Shown: one piece after another, positions 39,283 through 48,041 of the stretch
How the letters are laid out: each line of letters opens with the position of its first letter
How positions within the stretch are numbered: the first letter of the stretch is position 1
The notes under the pieces: generated by a model
What the model was told of the DNA's origin: nothing
Database searches by the model: none
What the model saw: the letters and a program-made list of their open reading frames with translations, nothing else
Position numbers and translations under genes: made by a program
From: Rhodanobacter sp. C01
GTDB taxonomy: Bacteria; Pseudomonadota; Gammaproteobacteria; Xanthomonadales; Rhodanobacteraceae
Length of the DNA stretch: 64,000 nt
NCBI RefSeq assembly: GCF_002001045.1
Contig: NZ_MUNR01000005.1
Coordinates: 225,147-289,146, forward strand
Direction of reading: 5' to 3'

Positions 39283-40583
39283 TCCATGACCCGGCGCCAG
39301 AAGCTGGACGAGAAATGCGGGTCGACAAACGGGCGGAAGGCTTCCCAGGCCGGGAAGTATTGGCGGAAATGCGCGCCGGACATGCGTGCATCCTTGGCTG
39401 GATAGACCGCGCCGCCTGCCGCGGCGACGACATCGTCGAGGCGGTCCAGCAGCGTCAGGGTACGCGTGCCCTGATTCGGGAAGTCCAGCGCCAGCGTGGT
39501 GCCTGGTCTCGGAAAGGACAGCATGCCCGGCGAGGCAAGATTTCCAAACTGCTTGAGTACGGCCAGGAACGAACCTCTGCCTGACGCGGCGATCACCTCG
39601 AGCAGCTGCGCGATGCGGCGGTCAGCATCGACCGGCGGGACCACGCACTGGTACTGCATGAAGCCGCGCGGCCCGTAGATGCGGTTCCATTCACCGATGC
39701 CGTCCAACGGATAGAAATGCGGCTCGTAATGCGTGGTCGCGTGGACCACGGGCCTGCGCTGCCGGTAGTAGTACAGGGTGTTGAAGCTGCGCAAGGTCAG
39801 CCGGTTGACCAGTGACAACGGTGGCGTGAATGGCATGCGCAACCGACTTGCGGATGCCGGCGGCCGCCGGTCGGGGTGGGCTGGCGCGTGATTGGCCCGG
39901 GTAAACAGCCCGCGTCCGAGAGCTTTGCCCCTGGCCAGGCAATCGATCCAGGCTACTGTGTATTCGTAGTCGCGATCCGATTGCTCCGAGAGCCGGAAAA
40001 AGCCGGCCAGATTGTCGAAACGATGCACTTCCGTGCTCATCCATGGGCCGGCAATGCGCCGCAGCTGGATGCTGGCGCGGGTAATCAGGCCGGTCAGGCC
40101 AAGCCCGCCAACCGTGGCGGCAAACCATTCGGGGTTCTCGTTTCGGCTGCAGATGCGCCGACTGCCGTCGGAGCGCAGCAGCTCCAGCTCCAGCACGTGC
40201 CGTCCGAAGTTGCCTGCGCGGTGGTGGTTCTTGCCATGCACGTCGTTGGCGATGGCGCCACCGATCGTGACGAACCGGGTGCCAGGCGTGACCGGCACGA
40301 ACCAGCCCTGCGGCACCACCAGGTCGAGGATCTGGGACAGCAGAAGCCCTGCCTCGCACTCGAGCACACCGGTACCCGTGTCGAAAGCGATGAAGTGGTC
40401 GAGCGCCCGGGTGCGCAGCACGATGTTGCCTGCATTGAGGCAGCTGTCGCCATAGCTCCTGCCATTACCGTAGGGAAGCAGCGAGCCACCCACGGCAGGG
40501 AGTTGCCGATGGCGATCAGTCAGGTCGACCACGGTCTGGTTGACCTGTGGGTAACGCCCCCAGGAGTGCCCGCCGGCGCTCAT
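39279..40583 (-). CDS. DprE1-like FAD oxidase
   Basis: A 434-residue vanillyl-alcohol-oxidase-type flavoenzyme. The ATG at 40583 shares one base with the upstream stop (TGATG); 53 earlier in-frame codons lack conservation. LLPYGNGRSYGDSCLN and TIGGAIANDVHGKNHH are the FAD-binding signatures of DprE1, which oxidises the 2'-OH of polyprenyl-phosphoryl-ribose. YPAKDARM near the C-terminus is also conserved. At the position of the Cys387 targeted by benzothiazinones in M. tuberculosis (ICVDFP), this protein reads LALDFP, with Ala365. It is part of a UbiA-DprE1-DprE2 set. Confidence 0.9.
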   Translation of the reverse strand: MSAGGHSWGRYPQVNQTVVDLTDRHRQLPAVGGSLLPYGNGRSYGDSCLNAGNIVLRTRALDHFIAFDTGTGVLECEAGLLLSQILDLVVPQGWFVPVTPGTRFVTIGGAIANDVHGKNHHRAGNFGRHVLELELLRSDGSRRICSRNENPEWFAATVGGLGLTGLITRASIQLRRIAGPWMSTEVHRFDNLAGFFRLSEQSDRDYEYTVAWIDCLARGKALGRGLFTRANHAPAHPDRRPPASASRLRMPFTPPLSLVNRLTLRSFNTLYYYRQRRPVVHATTHYEPHFYPLDGIGEWNRIYGPRGFMQYQCVVPPVDADRRIAQLLEVIAASGRGSFLAVLKQFGNLASPGMLSFPRPGTTLALDFPNQGTRTLTLLDRLDDVVAAAGGAVYPAKDARMSGAHFRQYFPAWEAFRPFVDPHFSSSFWRRVME

Positions 40584-42046
40584 CAGACGGCTGCGAAGAC
40601 GATGATCGCCGCAAGGACCAGCAGCAGCAGGCTTATCTTGTCCTTCACGGCGAAGACGACCGGATCGTCGTGCATGATGCCCCGATGGGCGATCGCCCAG
40701 GCCCGGCTGATCCAATAAAGCAGCAGTGGGCACAGCAGCCACAGGTAATGCGGATGCCGGTAAAGCGCCTGACTCGCTGTGCTGTCGATATACAGCGCCA
40801 ATACCAGTACTGCCAGATAGCCGCTGGAGCCACCAAGCGACTGGATCAACGGGATGTCGTCCACGTCGTAGCCGCGTCCGCTCGCCGTCACCTTGCCGAG
40901 CTTGAGTGCAGAGGCAAGTTCGGTATAGCGCTTGATCATTGCCAGGCTGAGGAAGATGAACATCGAAAAGGCGAGCAGCCAGAAGGAAGGAAAAGTCCTG
41001 ACCGCTGCGGCGCCAGCAAGAATTCGGGTGGTGTAGAGCATGGCCAGTACCACCACGTCCAGCATCACGATGCGCTTGAAGCGAAGTGAATAGCCGGTGG
41101 TGAGCACGTAGTAGCCGAACAACACGGCCAGAAAGGCTGGTGCGACGAACCAGGCCAGCACAAAACCGACGAGCAGCAGCGCAACCGCTGCAATCGGCCC
41201 CGCCACCAGCGGCAGAGTGCCAGCCGCGAACGGTCGGTGGCGTTTGCGCGGATGCAGGCGGTCAGCGCCCAGGTCGAGCAGGTCGTTGGTCAGGTAGACA
41301 CTGGAAGCACACAGTCCGAAGCACAGGAACGCAAGCAGCGAGTTCACGCCGGCGACGGGATCCAGCACGCGATGCGCGGCCAGCATCGGCAGGAACACCA
41401 GCAGGTTCTTGACCCACTGGTGCATGCGCAGAGCCTTTGCCCAAAGTCGCAGCGAAGAGCGCGGAATGGCGAAGCTTCGATCGACCCGGGTCACATGGGC
41501 TGCTGCTGAAGCCAGCTTCGTGCCTGACTCGATCACGACCGCGGAGCGCGCATGGCGCCACACTTTCAAATCGACAATGGCGTTGCCGGCGTAGTCGAAC
41601 CCGCGGTCGCCGTAGAGCGCCACCAAGGCATGGGCCTTGTTACTTCCTGAAAGGTTGTGCCTGCCGTCGCTGGAAAGCACGGCACTGAATCCACCGACAT
41701 GCTGTGCGACCGATTCCGCGAGGCGACGATCCGAGGCCGTGCAGAGTATGACGGTGCGCAGTTTCTGCTGTGCACGAACCCAATCGAGCACTTCACCGTT
41801 ATAAGGAAGTGTGGAGGCGTCAAGTTCGATGCGCCGGGCTATCTGATGCTTGAGGAATGCCTTGCCCCGCATCAGCCATATGAGCATGGCGAACATGGTG
41901 AGCGGATTGCGTGCGATCAACGCCAGCGCGGACTCCACGAGCAGGTCTGAGCGGATGAGGGTCCCGTCCAGGTCGATACACAGCAGCACAGCTGCATCTT
42001 CCTGCATGGCCGAGGCTTCATCCATTGGCGCCTTGTTCATCCACAT
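40583..42046 (-). CDS. HAD phosphatase - UbiA prenyltransferase fusion
   Basis: A 487-residue bifunctional protein. Residues about 15-195 are a HAD phosphatase: LCIDLDGTLIRSD (nucleophile Asp), ILCTASDRR (motif II), FDYAGNAIVDLKVWRHA (motif IV). Residues about 205-487 are a UbiA-family domain with about eight helices. The prenyl-diphosphate motif NDLLDLGAD has the NDxxDxxxD form of phosphoribosyl-polyprenyl-phosphate synthases. The expected activity is transfer of phosphoribosyl from PRPP to polyprenyl phosphate, then 5-phosphate removal. Alternative starts are at 42040 and 42025. It is the first gene of the long minus-strand operon. Confidence 0.9.
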   Translation of the reverse strand: MWMNKAPMDEASAMQEDAAVLLCIDLDGTLIRSDLLVESALALIARNPLTMFAMLIWLMRGKAFLKHQIARRIELDASTLPYNGEVLDWVRAQQKLRTVILCTASDRRLAESVAQHVGGFSAVLSSDGRHNLSGSNKAHALVALYGDRGFDYAGNAIVDLKVWRHARSAVVIESGTKLASAAAHVTRVDRSFAIPRSSLRLWAKALRMHQWVKNLLVFLPMLAAHRVLDPVAGVNSLLAFLCFGLCASSVYLTNDLLDLGADRLHPRKRHRPFAAGTLPLVAGPIAAVALLLVGFVLAWFVAPAFLAVLFGYYVLTTGYSLRFKRIVMLDVVVLAMLYTTRILAGAAAVRTFPSFWLLAFSMFIFLSLAMIKRYTELASALKLGKVTASGRGYDVDDIPLIQSLGGSSGYLAVLVLALYIDSTASQALYRHPHYLWLLCPLLLYWISRAWAIAHRGIMHDDPVVFAVKDKISLLLLVLAAIIVFAAV

Positions 42047-42246
42047 TCTCTCTATCTATGCAAATAGGCCCTGCTACGGCACTGGCAACAGCCCAGACAG
42101 CGCGCCAAACAGTTGGGATCTACTGAATACTTTCAGCTGTCACGACATGCTCGATATTTCTCTTTCCATCTGGATCAACTGATACCGTCAATGCTTGAAA
42201 GCGCATGGCGGAGGCATCGAATCGATGACCCGGTCGCCTGTGAAAC

Positions 42247-43191
42247 TTAGCCAAGCGCCTGTTCCAACTCCGGAATGATCTTGAACAGATCTCCGACCAG
42301 GCCAAGGTCGGCAATCTCGAAGATCGGCGCCTCGCTGTCCTTGTTGATCGCTACGATGGTGCCGGCATCCTTGATGCCGGTCAGGTGCTGGATCGCGCCG
42401 GAAATGCCGATCGCCATGTACAGCTCGGGGGCGATGATCTTGCCGGTCTGGCCGACCTGCAGGTCGCTGGGTACGTAGCCGGCGTCGACGGCGGCGCGTG
42501 AGGCACCGACGGCGGCACCGATCCTGTCCGCGAACTTGAAGATGATGTCGAAGTTTTCCTTCGAGCCGACACCACGTCCGCCGGAGACGACCTTGCCGGC
42601 GCTCTGCAGGTCGGGTCGGTCACTGCTGCCCTGTTTCAGCTCGACGAAACGGGTATGCGCGGGCAACGATACGTCAATGTCCAGTGCTTCGATCGGCGCG
42701 CTGTTGCCGCCATGGCCAGCCGCCGGCCATGAGGCGGAGCGGATCGTGGCAACGACGGTGTGGCTGGCGTCGGCTTCAACTGTGATGATCGCGTTGCCGG
42801 CGTAGATCGGGCGCTTGAAGGTATGCGCGGCTTCCACGCTCATCACGTCGCTGACCTGGGCCACGCCGAGCAGGGCGGCGACGCGCGGGGCGACATCCTT
42901 GCCGAATGTGGTTGAGGGGACGAATACGTGGCTGTAGCCGACGGCGGCCCTGGCGATCTGCGGTGCCAGCACGGCGGCCAGCGCATGCGCGTTCTCGGCG
43001 CGGGTGACAGTGAGCACGCGGCTCACGCCGTCGATCTTTGCGGCCTCGGCTGCAATCGCGTCGGCATGGTCGGCGAGCACCAGCACGTCGATGGTTTCGC
43101 CCTTCACCGCGATCGCGGCGCTCACCGCGCGTGCGGTGGATGAGTTGAGTTTGCCGCCGAGGTGTTCGGCAATGACCAGGATCTTGCTCAT
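42247..43191 (-). CDS. etfA: Electron transfer flavoprotein alpha subunit
   Basis: The FAD-carrying large subunit of ETF, passing electrons from acyl-CoA and other dehydrogenases to ETF-ubiquinone oxidoreductase. It has 314 residues. The ATG at 43191 ([13 protein letters not shown]) has GGAG six bases upstream; a TTG at 43203 is a less likely start. [18 protein letters not shown] and [19 protein letters not shown] are the FAD-domain signatures, and [20 protein letters not shown] the C-terminal one. It follows etfB with a REP-like hairpin between them. It marks the conserved right border of the variable LPS locus. Confidence 0.97.
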   Translation of the reverse strand: MSKILVIAEHLGGKLNSSTARAVSAAIAVKGETIDVLVLADHADAIAAEAAKIDGVSRVLTVTRAENAHALAAVLAPQIARAAVGYSHVFVPSTTFGKDVAPRVAALLGVAQVSDVMSVEAAHTFKRPIYAGNAIITVEADASHTVVATIRSASWPAAGHGGNSAPIEALDIDVSLPAHTRFVELKQGSSDRPDLQSAGKVVSGGRGVGSKENFDIIFKFADRIGAAVGASRAAVDAGYVPSDLQVGQTGKIIAPELYMAIGISGAIQHLTGIKDAGTIVAINKDSEAPIFEIADLGLVGDLFKIIPELEQALG

Positions 43192-43211
43192 GGGTGTCTC
43201 CAAAGCTTTTG

Positions 43212-43282
43212 GTAGGAGCCGCCCTGTGGGCGCTGCTCTTGATGGCGTGGCGAAAAGCGTCGCCCACAGGGTGGGCGCCTAC
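43212..43282. repeat. REP-like GTAG palindrome
   Basis: Two imperfect inverted arms, GTAGGAGCCGCCCTGTGGGCG at its head (43212-43232) and the opposite-facing arm ending GTGGGCGCCTAC (43261-43282), separated by 28 bases. The outer GTAG/CTAC ends and GC-rich stem match the GTAG-type REP elements common in Xanthomonadales genomes. It fills the etfB-etfA gap and may form a strong hairpin in the transcript. No other copy was noticed in this window. Confidence 0.75.
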
Positions 43283-43295
43283 TCAGGGATGGGGA

Positions 43296-44042
43296 TTACA
43301 GCAGGCCTTTCTGCTTCAGCGCGGTGACCAGTTCGGCGGCGTCCTTCACCATCACGCCCTTGCTGCGCTTGGCCGGCGCGGCGTAGTGCGTGGTCTTCAG
43401 GTGGTCGTGCGTCTCGACACCGAGCGAGTCGAGCTCGAGTGTGTCGATTGGCTTGGACTTCGCCTTCATGATGTCCGGCAGCTTGATGAAGCGTGGCTCG
43501 TTCAAGCGCAGGTCGGTGGTGATCACCGCCGGCAATTCAGCCTCGATCACTTCCAGGCCGGCATCGACCTCGCGGGTCACCGTGGCCTTGCCATCGGCGA
43601 TCTCGACCTTGCTGGCGAAGGTGGCCTGCGGGCGGTCCCACAGTGCAGCCAGCATCTGGCCAGTCTGGTTGGCATCGTCGTCGATCGCCTGTTTGCCCAG
43701 GATCACCAACTCCGGCTGTTCCTTCTCGATCAGCTTGAGGAATACGCGCGCCGCGGTCAGTGGCTGCACGGCATCGGCAGTGACGACGTGGACCGCACGG
43801 TTGGCGCCCATCGCCAGGCCATTGCGCAGGTGGGCGGTGAGATCAGCTGGACCGATACCGATCACCACGACTTCCGTGGCAACACCTTTCTCACGCAGGC
43901 GCAGCGCCTCTTCCAGTGCGATGTCATCGAACGGGTTGGCGGATAGCTTGACGCCATCGGTCACCACGCCGGTGCCGTCGGGTTTGACCTGGATGCGCAC
44001 GTTGTAATCCACCACGCGCTTGTAGCCGACCAGAATTTTCAT
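43296..44042 (-). CDS. etfB: Electron transfer flavoprotein beta subunit
   Basis: The small ETF subunit, carrying AMP. It has 248 residues. The ATG at 44042 (MKILVGYKRVVDYNVRI) is preferred to an adjacent TTG at 44045. NPFDDIALEEALRLREKG, then LGKQAIDDDANQTGQMLA and the recognition-loop region PRFIKLPDIMKAKSKPI, are family hallmarks. It is transcribed ahead of etfA, and its promoter is in the 280-base gap shared with the divergent GT2 gene. Confidence 0.97.
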   Translation of the reverse strand: MKILVGYKRVVDYNVRIQVKPDGTGVVTDGVKLSANPFDDIALEEALRLREKGVATEVVVIGIGPADLTAHLRNGLAMGANRAVHVVTADAVQPLTAARVFLKLIEKEQPELVILGKQAIDDDANQTGQMLAALWDRPQATFASKVEIADGKATVTREVDAGLEVIEAELPAVITTDLRLNEPRFIKLPDIMKAKSKPIDTLELDSLGVETHDHLKTTHYAAPAKRSKGVMVKDAAELVTALKQKGLL

Positions 44043-44322
44043 CAACGATTCCTTCTACGGGCGCCTGCGGGGCGCGTGCGGTAATGAGGCAGCGCACTAT
44101 TCTAACCCGAGCCGGTGTCATCGCTCAGGATGGCTTGTATTCATTGTGAGATCGCGCCGTGGCGGGCCTGGGGCAGTCATTTCAGTATGATGTGGCGCCA
44201 ACCGGCATGAGAGTTGGCACGGGGTGTGCCGTTTGCCCGGGGATGACGGCCGGTAATGGTCGACTCGGTTCATATTGATGGCGTCATCGTGACGGCCTGG
44301 CTATCTGCAGCAACGAGTGAGC

Positions 44323-45309
44323 ATGACGCAACCCCGCCTTTCCATCGTGATCTCCACCTACAACGGGGCCACCTACCTGCCGCAGCAGCTGGACAGCCTG
44401 CTGGGACAGACCTGCCTTCCCGACGAGATCGTGATTGGTGACGATGGCTCGACCGATGCCACGTTGGACATCCTGCAGACGTTTGCGGAGCGAGCGCAAG
44501 CTGCCGGCATTGCCGTGAAGCTCCGATGCAATCCGGGCAATCTCGGCTACGTCGGGAATTTTTCGGCAGGCCTGCGGGAGGCGAGTGGCGACATATTGTT
44601 CCTGTGCGACCAGGACGATGTCTGGCGCTCTGACAAGCTGGCCAGGATGGCTGCATGTTTCGCGAATGATCCGCAATTGCTCTTGCTGCACAGCGATGCG
44701 CGGCTAGTGGATGCGCATGGTGAGTCCCTGCAGTGCTCGCTGTTCGACGCCTTGCAGGTGACGTCGCAGGAGAAGCGGGCGATCCACGAGGGTCGTGCGT
44801 TCGAGGTGGTTCTGCGCCGCAGCTTCGTGACCGGTGCCACGGCAGCGTTGCGGCGCGAACTGGTCTCTCTGGCATTGCCGGTGGCACAGGACTGGATTCA
44901 CGACGAATGGCTGACTGCCGTCGCGGCGGCAAGTGGCCGGATCGATTTCATCGACGCGCCGCTGATCGACTATCGCCAGCATGGCGGCAACCAGATCGGT
45001 GCGCGCCGGCGTACGCTCGCGATGAAATGGCAGGACCTGCTGCTGCCACGTGGCCGCCTGTTGTCAAACGAGGCGACGAGGTTGCGGTGGCTCGAGGAGT
45101 TCCTTGGGCGGGCTGGATTCAGCGACGGTGTCGATCGCGCCGCGCAGATTCATCACAAGCGCTCGCATTTCGAGCGACGGGTGGCGATTGGCCACCTGCC
45201 GCGCTGGCAGCGCCTGCTGCCGGTCCTGCGCGAGGCGCGGGCGGGCTGTTATCGCCGCTATGGCACGGGTGGCCGCTCGATGCTGCGGGATCTATTGCGT
45301 CATGACTAG
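44323..45309 (+). CDS. Family-2 glycosyltransferase (rhamnosyltransferase-like)
   Basis: A 328-residue GT-A enzyme. LSIVISTYNGATYLPQQLDS opens the domain, IGDDGSTDATLDIL and FLCDQDDVW (DxD) follow, and YRQHGGNQIGA is a typical C-terminal element of WcaA/rhamnosyltransferase-like GT2 enzymes. The ATG at 44323 is preferred over a GTG six bases earlier. It overlaps the next GT2 gene by eight bases. The pair lies outside the metB-etfA interval, on the other side of etfB, and may add rhamnose supplied by the rml pathway at the left edge. Confidence 0.9.
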   Translation: MTQPRLSIVISTYNGATYLPQQLDSLLGQTCLPDEIVIGDDGSTDATLDILQTFAERAQAAGIAVKLRCNPGNLGYVGNFSAGLREASGDILFLCDQDDVWRSDKLARMAACFANDPQLLLLHSDARLVDAHGESLQCSLFDALQVTSQEKRAIHEGRAFEVVLRRSFVTGATAALRRELVSLALPVAQDWIHDEWLTAVAAASGRIDFIDAPLIDYRQHGGNQIGARRRTLAMKWQDLLLPRGRLLSNEATRLRWLEEFLGRAGFSDGVDRAAQIHHKRSHFERRVAIGHLPRWQRLLPVLREARAGCYRRYGTGGRSMLRDLLRHD

Positions 45310-46234
45310 GCTTTCGGTGACCGACGTTTGCGCAGTGATCGTGAGCTATCACCCGGACCCCAGCGCCATTGCGAGCCTGATTGATGCCGTGGCGCCGCAG
45401 GTTGGCGCGGTGGTGCTGGTCGACAATGCGAGCAGCGGCGACTGGCAATCGGTGCTGAAGGAGGCTTTGCAGGGTCGGGGCGGGGCATTGCTGGGTCAGT
45501 CGCACAATAGGGGGCTGGCGGCCGCGCAGAATATCGGGATCGCGTGGGCCCGTTCGAACGGATACGGCCATGTATTGCTGCTGGATCAGGACAGCCAGCC
45601 AGGAGATGGCATGGTGGCGACCCTGTTGCAGGCTTTGCAGATGCTGGCGGCGACAAGTCAGGTGGCTGCGGTGGGGCCGAGGTTCCATGACATGCGCGAG
45701 GATGGGGATGCGCCCTTTGTGCGCATCGGCTTCCCGCTGAATCGCAAACTCTGGTGCGAGAACGCCACGCAGCACATTGCCTGTGATTTCCTGATCAGCT
45801 CGGGTGCGCTGATTCCGCTGGCGGTGCTCGATCGGGTCGGCCCGATGAATGCGGGGTTGTTCATCGACAACGTGGACCTGGAATGGGGGTTCCGCGCGCG
45901 CGCGCAGGGCTATGCACTGTATGGCGTGTGCTCGGCGACGATGCATCATCGGCTGGGCGATGCGCGCCGTGCGCTTCCTTTCGGCAGCCAGGTCGTGGTG
46001 CATGGGCCGCTGCGGCTGTACTACATGATGCGTAACCGGCTGCTGCTGTACCGCATGCCACATACGCCCCGCCTGTGGATTGCCCAGGACATGCCGCGGG
46101 TGCTGGCCAAGCTGTTCCTGTTCGGCGTGCTGATCGGGCCGCGGTTGCGTAACCTGCGCTGCATGTTGCGCGGGCTGTGGGATGGCATGCGCGGCAGTGA
46201 CGGCGCATGTCCAGCCACACTGCTGCCAAAATGA
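45302..46234 (+). CDS. Family-2 glycosyltransferase (RfbN/WbbL-like)
   Basis: A 310-residue GT-A enzyme. The ATG at 45302 (MTRLSVTDVCAVIVSYHPD) lies in the end of the upstream gene; earlier in-frame codons are its shadow. VLVDNASSGDW, NRGLAAAQNIGI and LLLDQDSQP, then GLFIDNVDLEWGFRARAQG, are the markers of the O-antigen rhamnosyltransferase group. Translation is probably coupled to the preceding GT2. It ends 27 bases from the convergent ETF-QO gene. Confidence 0.9.
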   Translation: MTRLSVTDVCAVIVSYHPDPSAIASLIDAVAPQVGAVVLVDNASSGDWQSVLKEALQGRGGALLGQSHNRGLAAAQNIGIAWARSNGYGHVLLLDQDSQPGDGMVATLLQALQMLAATSQVAAVGPRFHDMREDGDAPFVRIGFPLNRKLWCENATQHIACDFLISSGALIPLAVLDRVGPMNAGLFIDNVDLEWGFRARAQGYALYGVCSATMHHRLGDARRALPFGSQVVVHGPLRLYYMMRNRLLLYRMPHTPRLWIAQDMPRVLAKLFLFGVLIGPRLRNLRCMLRGLWDGMRGSDGACPATLLPK

Positions 46235-46261
46235 ATCCCGTCGGGAGTGATCTAGCCCCGG

Positions 46262-47863
46262 TTACAAATTCTGGTAATTCGGACCCGAGCCGCCTTCCGG
46301 CGTCACCCAGTTGATGATCTGGTACGGGTCCTTGATGTCGCAGGTCTTGCAGTGCACGCAGTTGGCGGCGTTGATCTGCAGGCGCTTGCCCGCCTCGTCA
46401 TTGACGATCTCGTAGACATTCGCCGGGCAGAAGCGGGTGCAGGGGTTGCCGTATTCCTCGGCGCACTTGGTGACGCAGACCGAGGTATCGGCCACGTGCA
46501 GGTGGATCGGCTGGTCTTCGTCGTGCTCGGTGGCGGCGAAGTAGACGCCGGCGAGGCGATCGCGTGGGGCGAGTATGCGCTGCACGTAGTCGCGCTCCGG
46601 TTCTTCCTGTGCACCCAGCTTGTGCAGTGACGACCAGTCGGCCTTGTTCTTCAGTGTCCACGGCGAGGCACCACCGGTGATGGTTTCCCATGCGGCATTG
46701 AACATGCCAAACCATAGCCCCTTCTTGAAGCCGGGCTTGATGTTGCGGACTTTCTTCAACTCCGCCATCACATCGGAGTCGCGCAGCTTGGCGTCGAAAC
46801 CTGCCGGTTTCAGTTCATTCGCGACCAGGTGTTCGGCGGCGAGCATGCCGCTCTTGATCGCCTGGTGGGTGCCCTTGATCTTGGGCACGTTGAGCAGGCC
46901 GGCGGTGTCGCCGATCAGCAGCGCGCCGGGCATCTCCACCCTGGGTAGCGACTGGTAGCCGCCAGTGACGATGGCGCGGGCGCCGGCGGAGAGAATCGTG
47001 CCGCCATCCAGCAGCGACTTCATCATCGGGTGGTTCTTCCATTGCTGGAAGGCTTCCCACGGCTGGTAGTTCGGGTCGCTGTAGTCGAGCCCGCTGACGT
47101 AGCCGAGCGCGATGCGGTCCTTGTCCAAGTGGTACAGGAAGCTGCCGCCGTAGGTGTGATTGTCCGCCGGCCAGCCGAAGCTGTGCACGATCTTGCCTGG
47201 CGTCACGCGTCCGGCCGGCACCTGCCACAGTTCCTTGATGCCGATGGAATAACCCTGCGGGTCGCTGTCCTGATCCAGCTTGAAGCGCTTGATCAACTGC
47301 TTGGTCAGGCTGCCGCGCGCGCCTTCGGCCAGCACAGTAACCTTGGCCCTGATGTCGATGCCTTCGGTGTAGCCGGGCTTGTGCGTGCCGTCCTTGGCCA
47401 CGCCCATGTCGCCGATGCGCACGCCGGCGACCGAGCCGTCCTCGTTGTAAATGGTGTCGGCGGCGGCGAAGCCGGGGAATACGTCCACGCCCAATGCCTC
47501 GGCCTGCGGCGCCAGCCATGCGCACATCGCGCCCAGCGAGACGATGAAGTTGCCATGGTTATGCATGCCCGGTGGCACCGGCAGCTTGCGGCCGCCGGTC
47601 TTGTTCAGCAGCCAGAATTCATCCTCGGCCGCCGGCACGCATATCGGCGGCGGGTTGTCGCGCCAGCCGGGCAGCAGCGCATCCAGCGGCTGCGGCTCGA
47701 TCACCGCGCCGGAGAGGATCTGCGCGCCGATGGTCGAGGCCTTTTCTATGACGCACACCGACACTTCCGGTTTCAGCTGCTTGAGGCGGATCGCGAACGA
47801 CAGGCCAGCCGGGCCGGCACCGACGACGACGACGTCGTATTCCATTGTTTCGCGTTCGCTCAT
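46262..47863 (-). CDS. Electron transfer flavoprotein-ubiquinone oxidoreductase
   Basis: A 533-residue membrane-associated flavoprotein that passes electrons from ETF to ubiquinone. YDVVVVGAGPAGLSFAIRLK is the FAD loop, IGAQILSGAVIEP the next conserved block, and PKIKGTHQAIKSGMLAAE a family hallmark. The C-terminal part binds one 4Fe-4S cluster through CTRFCPANVYE and CVHCKTCDIKDP together with an earlier Cys. GGAG precedes the ATG at 47863. It works with EtfA and EtfB encoded nearby, separated from them by two glycosyltransferase genes. Confidence 0.97.
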   Translation of the reverse strand: MSERETMEYDVVVVGAGPAGLSFAIRLKQLKPEVSVCVIEKASTIGAQILSGAVIEPQPLDALLPGWRDNPPPICVPAAEDEFWLLNKTGGRKLPVPPGMHNHGNFIVSLGAMCAWLAPQAEALGVDVFPGFAAADTIYNEDGSVAGVRIGDMGVAKDGTHKPGYTEGIDIRAKVTVLAEGARGSLTKQLIKRFKLDQDSDPQGYSIGIKELWQVPAGRVTPGKIVHSFGWPADNHTYGGSFLYHLDKDRIALGYVSGLDYSDPNYQPWEAFQQWKNHPMMKSLLDGGTILSAGARAIVTGGYQSLPRVEMPGALLIGDTAGLLNVPKIKGTHQAIKSGMLAAEHLVANELKPAGFDAKLRDSDVMAELKKVRNIKPGFKKGLWFGMFNAAWETITGGASPWTLKNKADWSSLHKLGAQEEPERDYVQRILAPRDRLAGVYFAATEHDEDQPIHLHVADTSVCVTKCAEEYGNPCTRFCPANVYEIVNDEAGKRLQINAANCVHCKTCDIKDPYQIINWVTPEGGSGPNYQNL

Positions 47864-48041
47864 GGCGGACTCCAGCTGCAGTACAGGCAGGCACGGGCAA
47901 CAGGCGGCTGCCGTGCGTGAGGGTATGGATCAGGCGTCCATTGTCCGGTTTCGCGTGCCGTGCGGCAACGCGTGCTGCGCCACCGCTTGCAATAGTTTCA
48001 CCTGGGGCGGTGATAATCGCCGGAACTTGCAAGGAGCTTCC

